This document shows, in pieces, positions 45,280 to 53,589 of a DNA stretch of 64,000 nucleotides; the first letter of the stretch is position 1; every line of letters begins with the position of its first letter. The DNA is from Oscillospiraceae bacterium (GTDB lineage: Bacteria > Bacillota > Clostridia > Oscillospirales > Oscillospiraceae). The translations under genes and the position numbers were made by a program. The notes beneath the pieces are model-generated. The model had not been told where the DNA came from and did no database searches. It saw nothing but the letters and a program-made list of their open reading frames with translations. The DNA is taken from positions 1 through 64,000 of the forward strand of contig JAFSLL010000132.1 of assembly GCA_017448455.1 (NCBI GenBank), in the 5' to 3' direction.

Positions 45280-46608
45280 TTATGCCAGCATCAGCGCCGG
45301 ATTCTCCAGCAGCGACTTGACCCGCTGCAGGAACTCTGCTGCCACGGAACCGTCCACCACGCGATGGTCAAAGGTCAGGCTGAGCGTCATCATCGGACGG
45401 ATCACAATCTCTCCGCCACGGACGACCGCGCGGTCCTCCATCGTGGTAACGCCGAGAATGGCAACTTCGGGCTGATTGATGATCGGCGTAAAGCTCTCAA
45501 TACCATACATGCCGAGGTTTGTGATGGTGAAGGTACCGCCTTTCAGCTTCTCCATCGGGAGACCGCCTTCGCGGGCGAGTTTGGCGAGCTCCTTGATTTC
45601 CGCGGAGATTTCGGTCAGGCTCTTCTTGTCCGCGTCTGCAACGTTCGGGACAACCAGTCCGTTGTCCAGCGCGACCGCGACGCCCATGTTGACATAGTGC
45701 TTGTAAATAATCTTATTGTCCTCGACCGAGCAGTTGAGCAGCGGGAATTCCGTCAGCGCCTTGGCGATGAACTTCACCAGCAGGTCGGTATAGCTGACCT
45801 TGATGTCTTTCGCTTTGAGCTGCTCGCGGTAGGCCTTCATGGCGCTCATATCCACGGACAGATTGGCGGTGACGGTGGGGCTGGTCATGTGGGAGTTCAG
45901 CATGTTCCGGGCGATGGCCTTGCGCATGCCGTTCATCGGAACGACCTCCTCCCGCGGCGCCTCATCAGCCGCCTTCTCACGGGTGCTCTCCAGGTAACGG
46001 AGAATGTCCTCCGCAAGGACGCGGTCCTTCGCCCCGATCTTCTCCAGATCGATGCCGAGGTCCTTCGCGACCGCGGCAGCGAGCGGTGAGGCCTTCGTCT
46101 TGGGCGCTTCTTCCACGGCGGGCGCGGCAGGAGCCGGCTTCCAGTTCTTTACATCGTCCTCAGTGATGCGGCCGTTCGGGCCGGTACCGGTGACAAGCGC
46201 GAGGTCGATGCCCTTCTCTTTGGCGAGCTTCTTCGCCGCAGGAGAGGCAATGATCCGGCCGCCTGCCTTTTTCTCAGCAGGGGCGGCAGCGGCGGGCGCG
46301 GCAGCAGCGGCAGGCGCTTCCGGCGCGGCGGCGGGCGCGGCGCTGCCGAGAAGACCGCTGATATCCTCCGCGGCTTCCGCGATAATCGCAACCTTGTCCA
46401 GAACCGGGACCGTGACGCCCTCTTCCACGAAAAGATGGCGGAGAACGCCCGAGGCGGAAGCCTCGATGGTGTTGGTTAACTTGTCGGTTTCGACTTCAAA
46501 GAGCGGCTCGCCTTCCTTCACAGCGTCGCCGACTTTCTTGAGCCATTTGCTGACGGTGCCCTCCGTCATGGTCAGACCAAGCTTGGGCATTACAACTACT
46601 TTCGCCAT
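45280..46608 (-). CDS. acoC: dihydrolipoamide acetyltransferase (E2)
   Basis: 442 residues from ATG 46608 with AGGAGG before it. A lipoyl domain (1-85) nearly identical to that of E3, then two successive peripheral-subunit-binding motifs (ASPAAKKLAKEKGIDLA.. and ASPLAAAVAKDLGIDLE..), an unusual duplication, and the acetyltransferase domain with the catalytic TFDHRVVDG. It transfers the acetyl group formed from acetoin to CoA. E1, E2 and E3 are all in this operon. Confidence 0.92.
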   Translation of the reverse strand: MAKVVVMPKLGLTMTEGTVSKWLKKVGDAVKEGEPLFEVETDKLTNTIEASASGVLRHLFVEEGVTVPVLDKVAIIAEAAEDISGLLGSAAPAAAPEAPAAAAAPAAAAPAEKKAGGRIIASPAAKKLAKEKGIDLALVTGTGPNGRITEDDVKNWKPAPAAPAVEEAPKTKASPLAAAVAKDLGIDLEKIGAKDRVLAEDILRYLESTREKAADEAPREEVVPMNGMRKAIARNMLNSHMTSPTVTANLSVDMSAMKAYREQLKAKDIKVSYTDLLVKFIAKALTEFPLLNCSVEDNKIIYKHYVNMGVAVALDNGLVVPNVADADKKSLTEISAEIKELAKLAREGGLPMEKLKGGTFTITNLGMYGIESFTPIINQPEVAILGVTTMEDRAVVRGGEIVIRPMMTLSLTFDHRVVDGSVAAEFLQRVKSLLENPALMLA

Positions 46609-46679
46609 GGTATTCCTCCTTGTGTGTTCAGAAAGTATATATTTCGGTAATGGTTTGATGATATAGTATGTGAAAGGGA

Positions 46680-47672
46680 TCAGTCCCTGAACATTCCCAG
46701 TTGTTGTGCCCGGGAGAGCGCCGCACGGGGCAGGACGCGCCACGGGCCGTCGTCGCTGACGATGAAGTCCGCGCGGTCGCCGGCGAAGAGCTTGACTTCC
46801 CGCTCGCCGTCAAGGGCAATCATGCACGGGCGGTCGGCAATGACCGTGTAGGCCTCGCCCAGCGGAAGCTCACACGAATGAAGGATGCTCATCGGCGTGA
46901 GAATTCCGGCAGCGATCGGCGCACGGACAAGGGTTCCGCCTTCGCCCAGCGCCACGGCATATCCGAAGGGATCCGCGTCCTCTACAATGCGGTAAGCGCC
47001 CGGAACCGCGGAAAACCCGATGGACGCGGGGTGACAGCGCGAGACGATGATGTGCTTCATCTTCACCGGATCCCAGATTGCCTTGGCACCGGCAAACTCG
47101 TCATCCGAGATGACCGCGTCGATCAGCGCCATATCCCGGTACTCGCCGTTGACGAAGACCTGAATCCGCTTATCGTGGATACAGACGCTGTAGGGATCTT
47201 CCATCATGGCGGTCGCCGCAGCGGCCATGCCGGCAACAGTCCCCTCCATCATAGCGGGGTATACGTTGTTGGTGCCGGTGGAAATGGACAGCATGGGCGT
47301 CTTTTTGAGGCTTTTTGCCGCGGCGCGGGAGGTGCCGTCACCGCCGAGCACGACCACACAGCCGACCCCCAGCTCTTCCATCATGGCGGCAGCCTGGACG
47401 GTATCGGCCATGGTTGCTTCAAAATTGAAGTCCAGAACCTCAATCTCGCAGCAGGGCATTTTGTCATCCTCCAGCTGATACTGCACACTGTAACCCATGG
47501 TAAAGGTGTCCGGCATGAAAACGGCCTTTTCAATGCCGATGCCGTAGGCGGCAAGGACAATGCGCTTGCAGATGTTGACCTTTTCGTTGTTGTCGATGGT
47601 GGTGGCATAGGAAACAAGCCTTCGAATATCCTTGCCGGACTGGGGATTTGCGATGATGCCGATGGACGCCAT
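46680..47672 (-). CDS. acoX: AcoX, ATP-NAD kinase-like protein
   Basis: 330 residues. IGIIANPQSGKDIRR and VVVLGGDGTSRAAAK are the NAD kinase/diacylglycerol kinase-type motifs, and SISTGTNN is also kept. AcoX proteins are found only in acetoin dehydrogenase operons and have no proven enzymatic role. Their presence favours acetoin over pyruvate as substrate of this complex. Lies between acoB and acoC. Confidence 0.88.
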   Translation of the reverse strand: MASIGIIANPQSGKDIRRLVSYATTIDNNEKVNICKRIVLAAYGIGIEKAVFMPDTFTMGYSVQYQLEDDKMPCCEIEVLDFNFEATMADTVQAAAMMEELGVGCVVVLGGDGTSRAAAKSLKKTPMLSISTGTNNVYPAMMEGTVAGMAAAATAMMEDPYSVCIHDKRIQVFVNGEYRDMALIDAVISDDEFAGAKAIWDPVKMKHIIVSRCHPASIGFSAVPGAYRIVEDADPFGYAVALGEGGTLVRAPIAAGILTPMSILHSCELPLGEAYTVIADRPCMIALDGEREVKLFAGDRADFIVSDDGPWRVLPRAALSRAQQLGMFRD

Positions 47673-47694
47673 AAGGAATCCTCCTCTGTAAATT

Positions 47695-47758
47695 CTGTGC
47701 TGCGGCGTATTCGCCGCAGCACAGTGAGTTGCCGCCCCTTCCGGGAATCCGGAAGGGG
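47695..47758 (-). other. two strong hairpins between acoB and acoX
   Basis: Hairpin one: 47695-47724, a perfect 13-bp stem with loop TATT. Hairpin two: 47735-47758, a perfect 10-bp stem (CCCCTTCCGG) with loop GAAT. Read on the minus strand neither is followed by a T-tract, so they more likely affect mRNA stability or processing between E1 and the rest than end transcription. Confidence 0.6.
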
Positions 47759-47770
47759 AAGGGCAGCGTA

Positions 47771-48742
47771 TCAGAACATCTTTTTCGCGGCAACCACGAT
47801 GTCCCTCTCGTTGGGCATGTAATACTGCTCCAGATTCGGGGCAAAGGGCACCGGGGTGTCCAGAGAACCGATGCGGGCAACCGGGGCGTCGAGCAGGTCG
47901 AACATCTCTTCGCCGATGGTGGCGGAGATTTCGCCGCCGTAGCCGCCGCGCTTGGTTTCTTCGGTAATGATAATCGCCTTGTTGGTCTTCTCCAGGCTCT
48001 CGCGGATAATATCCTTGTCCAGCGGGAACAGGGTGCGGATATCAATGACCTCGGCCTTGATGCCGTCTGCTGCCAGCAGTTTTGCGGCTTCCAGAGCGGT
48101 GTATACCTGACGGCCGTAGGTGATGATGGTCAGGTCCTCGCCTTCGAGGGCGATGCGGCCCTTGCCCAGCGGGATGGGATCAAAGCTGGTGACTTCGCTC
48201 TTGGTGGCATACAGGGTCTTGTTCTCAAAGAACATGACAGGGTTATCGTCATCAATGGAACTCAGCAGCAGGCCCAGGGCATCCTGCGCGTTGCTGGGAT
48301 ACACGACCTTCAGGCCGGGAACATGGGTCAGCCATGCTTCCAGACTCTGGCAGTGCTGTGCGGCACCGCCGGTGCCGGCACCTGCAGGCAGACGGACAAC
48401 CATGGGCATGGAAATCTTGCCGCCGAACATAAAGCGCATTTTGGCAGCCTGGTTGACCAGCTGGTCCATACCGACGGTCAGGAAGTCATTGAACATCAGC
48501 TCGGCGATGGGACGCAGACCGGTTGCCGCACTGCCGACGGCGCAGCCGATGATGGCGCCCTCAGAAATCGGGGTATCGCGGACACGCTCGGGACCGAACT
48601 CATCGAACATGCCCTGGCTGACACCGAAGCAGCCGCCGAACGCGCCGACGTCTTCACCGAACAGAACAACAGTGGGATCTTCGCGCATCCGGATGCTCAT
48701 TGCTTCGCGAATGGCTTCACCGTAAGTCATCATTTTACTCAT
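47771..48742 (-). CDS. acoB: acetoin dehydrogenase E1 beta subunit
   Basis: 323 residues. Transketolase-type pyrimidine domain: MTYGEAIREAMSIRM, VVLFGEDVGAFGG, GCAVGSAATGLRPIAE and VVRLPAGAGTGGAAQHCQS, and the C-terminal VITEETKRGG. It binds thiamine diphosphate together with the alpha subunit. Overlaps acoA (ATGA). Confidence 0.92.
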   Translation of the reverse strand: MSKMMTYGEAIREAMSIRMREDPTVVLFGEDVGAFGGCFGVSQGMFDEFGPERVRDTPISEGAIIGCAVGSAATGLRPIAELMFNDFLTVGMDQLVNQAAKMRFMFGGKISMPMVVRLPAGAGTGGAAQHCQSLEAWLTHVPGLKVVYPSNAQDALGLLLSSIDDDNPVMFFENKTLYATKSEVTSFDPIPLGKGRIALEGEDLTIITYGRQVYTALEAAKLLAADGIKAEVIDIRTLFPLDKDIIRESLEKTNKAIIITEETKRGGYGGEISATIGEEMFDLLDAPVARIGSLDTPVPFAPNLEQYYMPNERDIVVAAKKMF

Positions 48743-49725
48743 CTCTCACGCACCTCCGCATCAATATCAGAATATACATCCACGACGGCGCTCTCCTCCG
48801 GTGCGAAGGGCTGAGCATCTGCGAACGCGATGGCTTCCTCAATCTGTTTGGCGACTCCGTCCTTCACCGCCTGGATCTCTTCCGCGGTCATAACACCGTT
48901 TTCTTCCAGGTACTTCTCAAAGCGAGGCATCGGGTCCTTTGCCATCCAGGCAGCCTGCTCCTCTTTGGGCTTGTAGGTTGCGGGGTCACCTTCAAAGTGG
49001 CCACGCTGACGATAGGTCTTGCACTCAATGAGTGTGGGGCCTTTTCCGGCGCGCGCGCGGGCGACGGCCTCTTCGGCAGCTTCGTATACAGCGACAGGGT
49101 CATTGCCGTCGACGGCTACGCCAGGCACGTTGTAGGCAGCGCCGCGGTCGGCGATGTCCTTAATGGCCTGGTGGCGATCCTGGCTCATAGAAATGCCGTA
49201 GTGGTTGTTTTCGCAGACAAAGATAATGGGGAGCTTCCAAATGGAAGCCATGTTCAGGGACTCATGGAAAGTGCCCTGGTTGGTGGAACCGTCTCCGAAG
49301 AAGCAGACGCAAACCTGATCGGTTCCGCGGATCTTGATGGAGAGGCCGGCGCCGCAGGAAATGCAGTGGCCGGCGCCGACAATGCCGTTGGCGCCGAGGA
49401 TACCCTTGTTTCTGTCCGCAATGTGCATGGAACCGCCCTTGCCCTTGCAGTAACCGGTGTAGCGGCCGAAGAGCTCCGCCATCATCAGGTTGAGGTCGCC
49501 GTCCTTGGCGATGATGTGACCGTGGCCACGGTGTGTACTTGTGATGAAGTCATCATCCCGCAGGCACTCGCAAACGGCCGGAGCAATCGCCTCTTCACCC
49601 AAATAGAGGTGGGCAAAGCCATAGATCTTGCCTTCTGCAAACAGATCCTTGGCTGCCGTCTCAAAGGCACGGATGCGGCACATGCGGGTATAGATGTCTC
49701 TCATCTGTTCTTTGCTGATTGACAT
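48739..49725 (-). CDS. acoA: acetoin dehydrogenase E1 alpha subunit
   Basis: 328 residues from ATG 49725 with AGGAGG before it; the frame extends further upstream but has no ribosome site. Thiamine-diphosphate motif GDGSTNQGTFHESLN, and THRGHGHIIAKD and KGGSMHIADRNKG as in E1 alpha subunits. With acoB it decarboxylates or cleaves the substrate and passes the two-carbon unit to E2. First gene of the operon. Confidence 0.92.
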   Translation of the reverse strand: MSISKEQMRDIYTRMCRIRAFETAAKDLFAEGKIYGFAHLYLGEEAIAPAVCECLRDDDFITSTHRGHGHIIAKDGDLNLMMAELFGRYTGYCKGKGGSMHIADRNKGILGANGIVGAGHCISCGAGLSIKIRGTDQVCVCFFGDGSTNQGTFHESLNMASIWKLPIIFVCENNHYGISMSQDRHQAIKDIADRGAAYNVPGVAVDGNDPVAVYEAAEEAVARARAGKGPTLIECKTYRQRGHFEGDPATYKPKEEQAAWMAKDPMPRFEKYLEENGVMTAEEIQAVKDGVAKQIEEAIAFADAQPFAPEESAVVDVYSDIDAEVRER

Positions 49726-49775
49726 GTCAAACCTCCTGTCTTGTGATGTGAGAATGCGGGTACATTCTCTTTCCG

Positions 49776-49790
49776 CAGACAAATTGTCTG
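49776..49790 (-). promoter_or_regulatory. palindrome in the aco leader
   Basis: CAGACAA-A-TTGTCTG, perfect 7+1+7, in the leader about 50 bases upstream of acoA and just past the promoter. A repressor site or a small RNA hairpin. Confidence 0.4.
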
Positions 49791-49805
49791 TGCTTCCTGG
49801 GAATT

Positions 49806-49834
49806 ATTATATTTTTTTCTCTTAAGATTCTCAA
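49806..49834 (-). promoter_or_regulatory. sigma-A promoter of the aco operon
   Basis: On the minus strand: TTGAGA (49829-49834), 17 bases, TATAAT (49806-49811). Strong -10; no clear sigma-54 promoter at this position. Confidence 0.6.
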
Positions 49835-49953
49835 GACTTTTTTGGCTTTTGAAGTATTTTCTGCTTTTTCACCAGTAAAAAGAGCAATTTCTGTGTATTT
49901 TAAATAAAATGCCAAAAAAGAAACAAGATGTCATGAGAATAATTGAGAAAAAA

Positions 49954-49970
49954 TGAGACGCGCGGTCTCA
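49954..49970. promoter_or_regulatory. operator-like inverted repeat TGAGAC-N5-GTCTCA
   Basis: Perfect 6-base arms with spacer GCGCG, centred about 130 bases upstream of the -35 element. The same arms occur in the terminator stem at 49993-50024. Candidate binding sites for the AcoR-like regulator. Confidence 0.5.
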
Positions 49971-49991
49971 CAATCTCAAAAATGAGAAAAA

Positions 49992-50025
49992 ATGAGACAG
50001 CACGCGAAACGCCATGCTGTCTCAT
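49992..50025 (-). terminator. acoR terminator
   Basis: ATGAGACAGCA and TGCTGTCTCAT arms; on the minus strand followed by TTTTTTCTC. It also holds TGAGAC...GTCTCA arms. Confidence 0.75.
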
Positions 50026-50036
50026 CTGTCCTTTTG

Positions 50037-51989
50037 TCAGAACGGCTGCTTTTTGATTGCCTTGGTATTGATGCCATACTGCTTGATCCGGCGGTACAGG
50101 GTTGCCCGGCTGATGCCCAGGCGCTCCGCGGCAGCCTGCACATCGCCGCCGCAGATGGTAAGCGCGGCAGTAATGGCGCCCTGACCGAAATCGCCGGATG
50201 CAGGGGCCGGCATTTCCACCTCTTCCGAGCGGTCCAGAGAGAATTCGAGATCCTCTGCGGTCAATACGGAAGAAGTGCAGGTATAATAAGCGCGCGAGAT
50301 GCTGTTCTGAAGCTGACGGATATTCCCCGGCCAGGAATACGTATGCAGCCCGCTGAGGAAGGCCTCGGACATGGTCTTGGGCGAGGAGAGACTGCGGTCA
50401 TTGAGCATCTGAAGAAAACGGTCCGCGAGGATGTCAATATCGGCCTGCCGCTCGCGAAGAGGGGGAATATCCAGTTTCAGCATACTGAGCCGGTAATACA
50501 TATCCTTCCGGAAACTGCCTCTCTCGGCAAGTCGGTTCAGATCCTGACTGGAGGAGGAAATGAGCCGGATGTCCAGGACAATTTCCTGTGTACTGCCGAG
50601 ACGCTGGACGGAATGCGTCTCCACCGCGCGAAGAAGCTTGGCCTGCAGCTCCAGGGGAATGGCGGAGACTTCGTCCAGATACAGCGTCCCGTTCTGCGCG
50701 AGCTCAAAGCGTCCAGGTTTCCCTTCCGAAATACTTCCGGGAAAGGCATCCGGCTCATAGCCGAAAAGTTCCCGTTCAAACATCTCACGGGGAATAGAGG
50801 CACAGTTGACAACAACGAAGGGACCGCTGGCATTCTTTCCCGCATTGTGAATTGCCTGGGCGAGGACTTCCTTTCCGGTGCCGCTCTCGCCCTGAATCAG
50901 GATGTTTCCTTCATAACGGGCAAAGGTGGCAGCCAGTGCCAGCTTCTTCTTCATCTGTTCGTCGCGGGTCGAATAGTCCCGGAAGGTATAGATCGCGCGG
51001 TTTCCCGAAATGTTGTTTACGGAGTTGATCAGGTGTTTCTGTTTGCGGAGCGTCACGCCGAGCGTCCGGTAGCCGTATTTGCTGAGCGGAGAAATCGTGA
51101 TGCTGCAGTACTTCTGGCTCCCGTTGACCGACAGTGCGACATTGTCCGACTGCAGGCGGTCACCGCCCGCGAGGCGGCCGAGGTCCCAGTTGATCTGCGG
51201 AACGATGCTGCGAAACCCGACGCGGCGCAGACCGTCGAGGTCGGTTTCCAGCAGCGCGCATGCCGCGTCATTCATCCAGAACGGCTCTCCGTCCATGTCC
51301 AGCAGCAGCATGCTGTCCTCGCTGCTGTCCAGCAGCGCGCGCATCATCTCGGTATTGTAGGTGTTGACCATCTGAGACTCAATGTTGCTGGCGGCCTCCT
51401 TGATCAGCGCCAGGGTGTGGAGATTGACATCCCGGCGATCGCCGGAGAGGTTGATGCAGCCGACAATCTCACCGCTTGGCCCATGGATCGGCGCGGCAGA
51501 ACAGGTCCAAGTGTGGTGCGAAGTACAGTAATGCTCCGGCCCGACCATCTGAATGGGAATGTCGTAATCCAGCGCGACACTGATGGCGTTTGTTCCGACT
51601 TCGAGGTTGCTCCACATGGCGCCGGGGACAAAGCGCATGTCATTGCAGCGGGAAATCATGGCCGGATGTCCCATGATTTCCAGCAGGTATCCCGCGCGGT
51701 CTGTCAGAACAATCAGGAACTGGGTCTCGGAGATCAGCTCGTACATTTCCCGCATGATCGGCAGTGCCGTGTCCAGAAACAGCTTGTTCTCCGCCCTGGC
51801 GCTGGCAAGAACCAGCTCATCAATGTGCCTGCCTTCACCGCCGGAAGGATTGACACCGGCCGCCTTGCATTTCCGCCAGGACTCGGCAATCGGCTGGCGG
51901 ATTTCCGGACTCATGATGTCGTCAAAGACATACTGCGCCCAGAGCTCCGTCATTCTGTTGATGTCTTTGGGATCGGTCTGCAGTTCCAT
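50037..51989 (-). CDS. acoR: AcoR-like enhancer-binding transcriptional regulator
   Basis: 650 residues. An N-terminal AcoR/GAF region (about 60-200), a PAS domain (about 215-330), an AAA+ domain with Walker A GESGTGKE (367-374) and Walker B TLYLDEV, and a C-terminal Fis-type helix-turn-helix (ADRLGIS-like AAERLGISRATLYRRIKQ). The loop that contacts sigma-54 in this family is normally GAFTGA; here it reads DAFPGS (414-419). Other AAA+ residues are kept, so ATP use is likely, but coupling to sigma-54 is doubtful. Lies upstream of the aco operon on the same strand. Confidence 0.88.
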   Translation of the reverse strand: MELQTDPKDINRMTELWAQYVFDDIMSPEIRQPIAESWRKCKAAGVNPSGGEGRHIDELVLASARAENKLFLDTALPIMREMYELISETQFLIVLTDRAGYLLEIMGHPAMISRCNDMRFVPGAMWSNLEVGTNAISVALDYDIPIQMVGPEHYCTSHHTWTCSAAPIHGPSGEIVGCINLSGDRRDVNLHTLALIKEAASNIESQMVNTYNTEMMRALLDSSEDSMLLLDMDGEPFWMNDAACALLETDLDGLRRVGFRSIVPQINWDLGRLAGGDRLQSDNVALSVNGSQKYCSITISPLSKYGYRTLGVTLRKQKHLINSVNNISGNRAIYTFRDYSTRDEQMKKKLALAATFARYEGNILIQGESGTGKEVLAQAIHNAGKNASGPFVVVNCASIPREMFERELFGYEPDAFPGSISEGKPGRFELAQNGTLYLDEVSAIPLELQAKLLRAVETHSVQRLGSTQEIVLDIRLISSSSQDLNRLAERGSFRKDMYYRLSMLKLDIPPLRERQADIDILADRFLQMLNDRSLSSPKTMSEAFLSGLHTYSWPGNIRQLQNSISRAYYTCTSSVLTAEDLEFSLDRSEEVEMPAPASGDFGQGAITAALTICGGDVQAAAERLGISRATLYRRIKQYGINTKAIKKQPF

Positions 51990-51991
51990 CC

Positions 51992-52987
51992 TTATGCTCC
52001 TTCATCCATGATGAGCGCGAGTATTTCCTCTTCGCGGATGCCGCCGAACAGTGAGGAAACCGGAAAGCGGGCAAGGACTGCGGTGAGATCCTGCGCGTTC
52101 AGCCGCGTTCCCTGCAGGGCCTCGCAGAGCCCGGTCAGCGGGGCGGTGGCCATAAAGTCACCGTAAAACACAAGCTCCCCAATCCGGCCCTCCCGGATAT
52201 TCATCCGGACTTCGAGTGTTCCGCCGGGGAAGCGTTTCCGATTGCGGAAGGTATACGCCGGGCTGTGTCCGTAGGTCCAGTCCCAGCTGCGATATTTTTC
52301 TTCCGCCAGACGGCGGACAGCGGTCAGGTCCTCTTCCGGGAGGCTTTCCCGGATCAGGCCTTCCCGTGTCAGCTCCTCAAGCAGGCGCTCCCGGAACCGG
52401 GGAAGGTCTGCCCCCGGAGGGAGAAAGTCGCGGAGGTTTCCAACGCGTGAACGGACGGACTTCGCACTTTTGGACTGAAACTTGGCGGGGTCCGCGTGCA
52501 GTGCGCCGGCGATCATGTCCGGGTCGGAGTCGAAGAGCAGGGTGCCGTGGTGAAGAATTCTCCCACCGACAATCCGCTGTGCCACGCCGGAGACTTTCCT
52601 CCCGGCGACAAGAATGTCATTCCTGCCGCCGGTTTCAGCGGCCACGCCCATCGCCGCCAGCGCCCGGCAGACCGGGTCCGTAAAGCGGCGGATCGTGAGC
52701 GCCTCCGGATTTCCGACATCGCAGATAAAAGAATAGTTGAGGTTCCCAAGATCGTGGTAAACCGCTCCGCCGCCGGTCATCCTCCGTACCACGGTGATGC
52801 CGTGCTTTTCCACGAAAGCGGCGTCAATCTCCTCGGCCGCGTTCTGATTCAGGCCGATGACGACGGTGTTGGCGTTCTGCCAGAGCAGAAGCCATTCGCC
52901 CTTGAGGCGATGCTCAAGAACATACTGTTCCAGCGCGAGGTTATAGCACGGGTCCACAGAACCCGTTTCCAGATAATGTACAGGCAT
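51992..52987 (-). CDS. lplA: lipoate-protein ligase A
   Basis: 331 residues. Attaches free lipoate (or lipoyl-AMP) to lipoyl domains. Family motifs: NPCYNLALEQ-like DPCYNLALEQYV, RRMTGGGAVYHD, GRKVSGVAQR and FHHGTLLF-like ILHHGTLLFD. A C-terminal accessory domain is present. Two bases upstream of acoR; the lipoyl domains of acoC and acoL are the obvious targets. Confidence 0.93.
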   Translation of the reverse strand: MPVHYLETGSVDPCYNLALEQYVLEHRLKGEWLLLWQNANTVVIGLNQNAAEEIDAAFVEKHGITVVRRMTGGGAVYHDLGNLNYSFICDVGNPEALTIRRFTDPVCRALAAMGVAAETGGRNDILVAGRKVSGVAQRIVGGRILHHGTLLFDSDPDMIAGALHADPAKFQSKSAKSVRSRVGNLRDFLPPGADLPRFRERLLEELTREGLIRESLPEEDLTAVRRLAEEKYRSWDWTYGHSPAYTFRNRKRFPGGTLEVRMNIREGRIGELVFYGDFMATAPLTGLCEALQGTRLNAQDLTAVLARFPVSSLFGGIREEEILALIMDEGA

Positions 52988-53027
52988 GGTTCGTCACTTC
53001 CTGTCCGGCGCAGCGCAGGCGAATGGA

Positions 53028-53414
53028 TCAGGGCTTCTTGGCCTCTGCCTTTTCCAGGAAGCGCTGCTTTTTAATGATAAAGCGCTCGTGGGTTCCCTGG
53101 CCGATCAGCCCGCATTCATCGAAGGCACGGACCTCAAAAACGAGCCTGCGGCCGTCGATTTCGGTCAGGCAGCTCTCCGCCCAGACCTTCATGCCCAGCG
53201 GGGTCGCCGCGTCGTGGCTTACGGAAAGCCGGGTGCCGACGGTGCCCTGCCCTTCCTCCAGATACGGCGCGACGGAGCTCTGCGAGGCCTCCTCCATCAG
53301 CGCGATCATGCAGGGGGTCGCAAAGACTGGCAGGTCACCGGAGCCCATATGGGCAGCGGTGTTCTGTTCGTTGACAGTGCTTTCCGCACGGCCCTGAATG
53401 TTGAGTTCAAGCAT
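53028..53414 (-). CDS. FlK-like hotdog thioesterase
   Basis: 128 residues, FlK-like hotdog fold. Catalytic-type residues T33 (FATPCMIAL), E41 (MEEAS) and H67 (SVSHDAATP) have the same spacing as T42/E50/H76 of the fluoroacetyl-CoA thioesterase FlK. GTHERFII is also kept. In most bacteria these are thioesterases of unknown or short-chain acyl-CoA substrate. First gene of the lplA-acoR transcript; a role linked to acyl-CoA formed by the complex is inference. Confidence 0.8.
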   Translation of the reverse strand: MLELNIQGRAESTVNEQNTAAHMGSGDLPVFATPCMIALMEEASQSSVAPYLEEGQGTVGTRLSVSHDAATPLGMKVWAESCLTEIDGRRLVFEVRAFDECGLIGQGTHERFIIKKQRFLEKAEAKKP

Positions 53415-53457
53415 GTTGAATTCCTCCCAATGATCAATATATTTTTTTCATTTTTAA

Positions 53458-53486
53458 ATTGTATCCGAAATACGGCGGCATGACAA
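53458..53486 (-). promoter_or_regulatory. sigma-A promoter of the thioesterase-lplA-acoR unit
   Basis: On the minus strand: TTGTCA (53481-53486), 17 bases, TACAAT (53458-53463). Confidence 0.65.
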
Positions 53487-53589
53487 GCCCGGAATGGAAA
53501 GATGCGCAGAAGCGGAGGGCCTCAGATCAGACCGCCGCGGATCCCGTAAACGGAAACGGCTCCGAAATCCGGGAAGGGAGAGGAGCCCG

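Larger units (their letters stand above)
49726..50036. other. acoR-acoA intergenic region
   Basis: Regulatory region of 311 bases, AT-rich. It holds the acoR terminator (49992-50025), an operator-like inverted repeat (49954-49970), the aco promoter (49806-49834) and a palindrome in the leader (49776-49790). TGAGA recurs on the plus strand at about seven places between 49930 and 50000. Confidence 0.7.

Noticed and set aside
42637..46089. Very long plus-strand frame (over 1100 codons) across the aco genes
   Set aside because: It runs antisense through several genes with well-conserved motifs and shows no family resemblance; a product of GC-rich codon bias.
50000..50014. Sigma-54-like -24/-12 element upstream of acoA
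   Set aside because: Correct GG/GC spacing but a poor -12, located in the acoR terminator loop far from acoA; kept only as an alternative in the findings.
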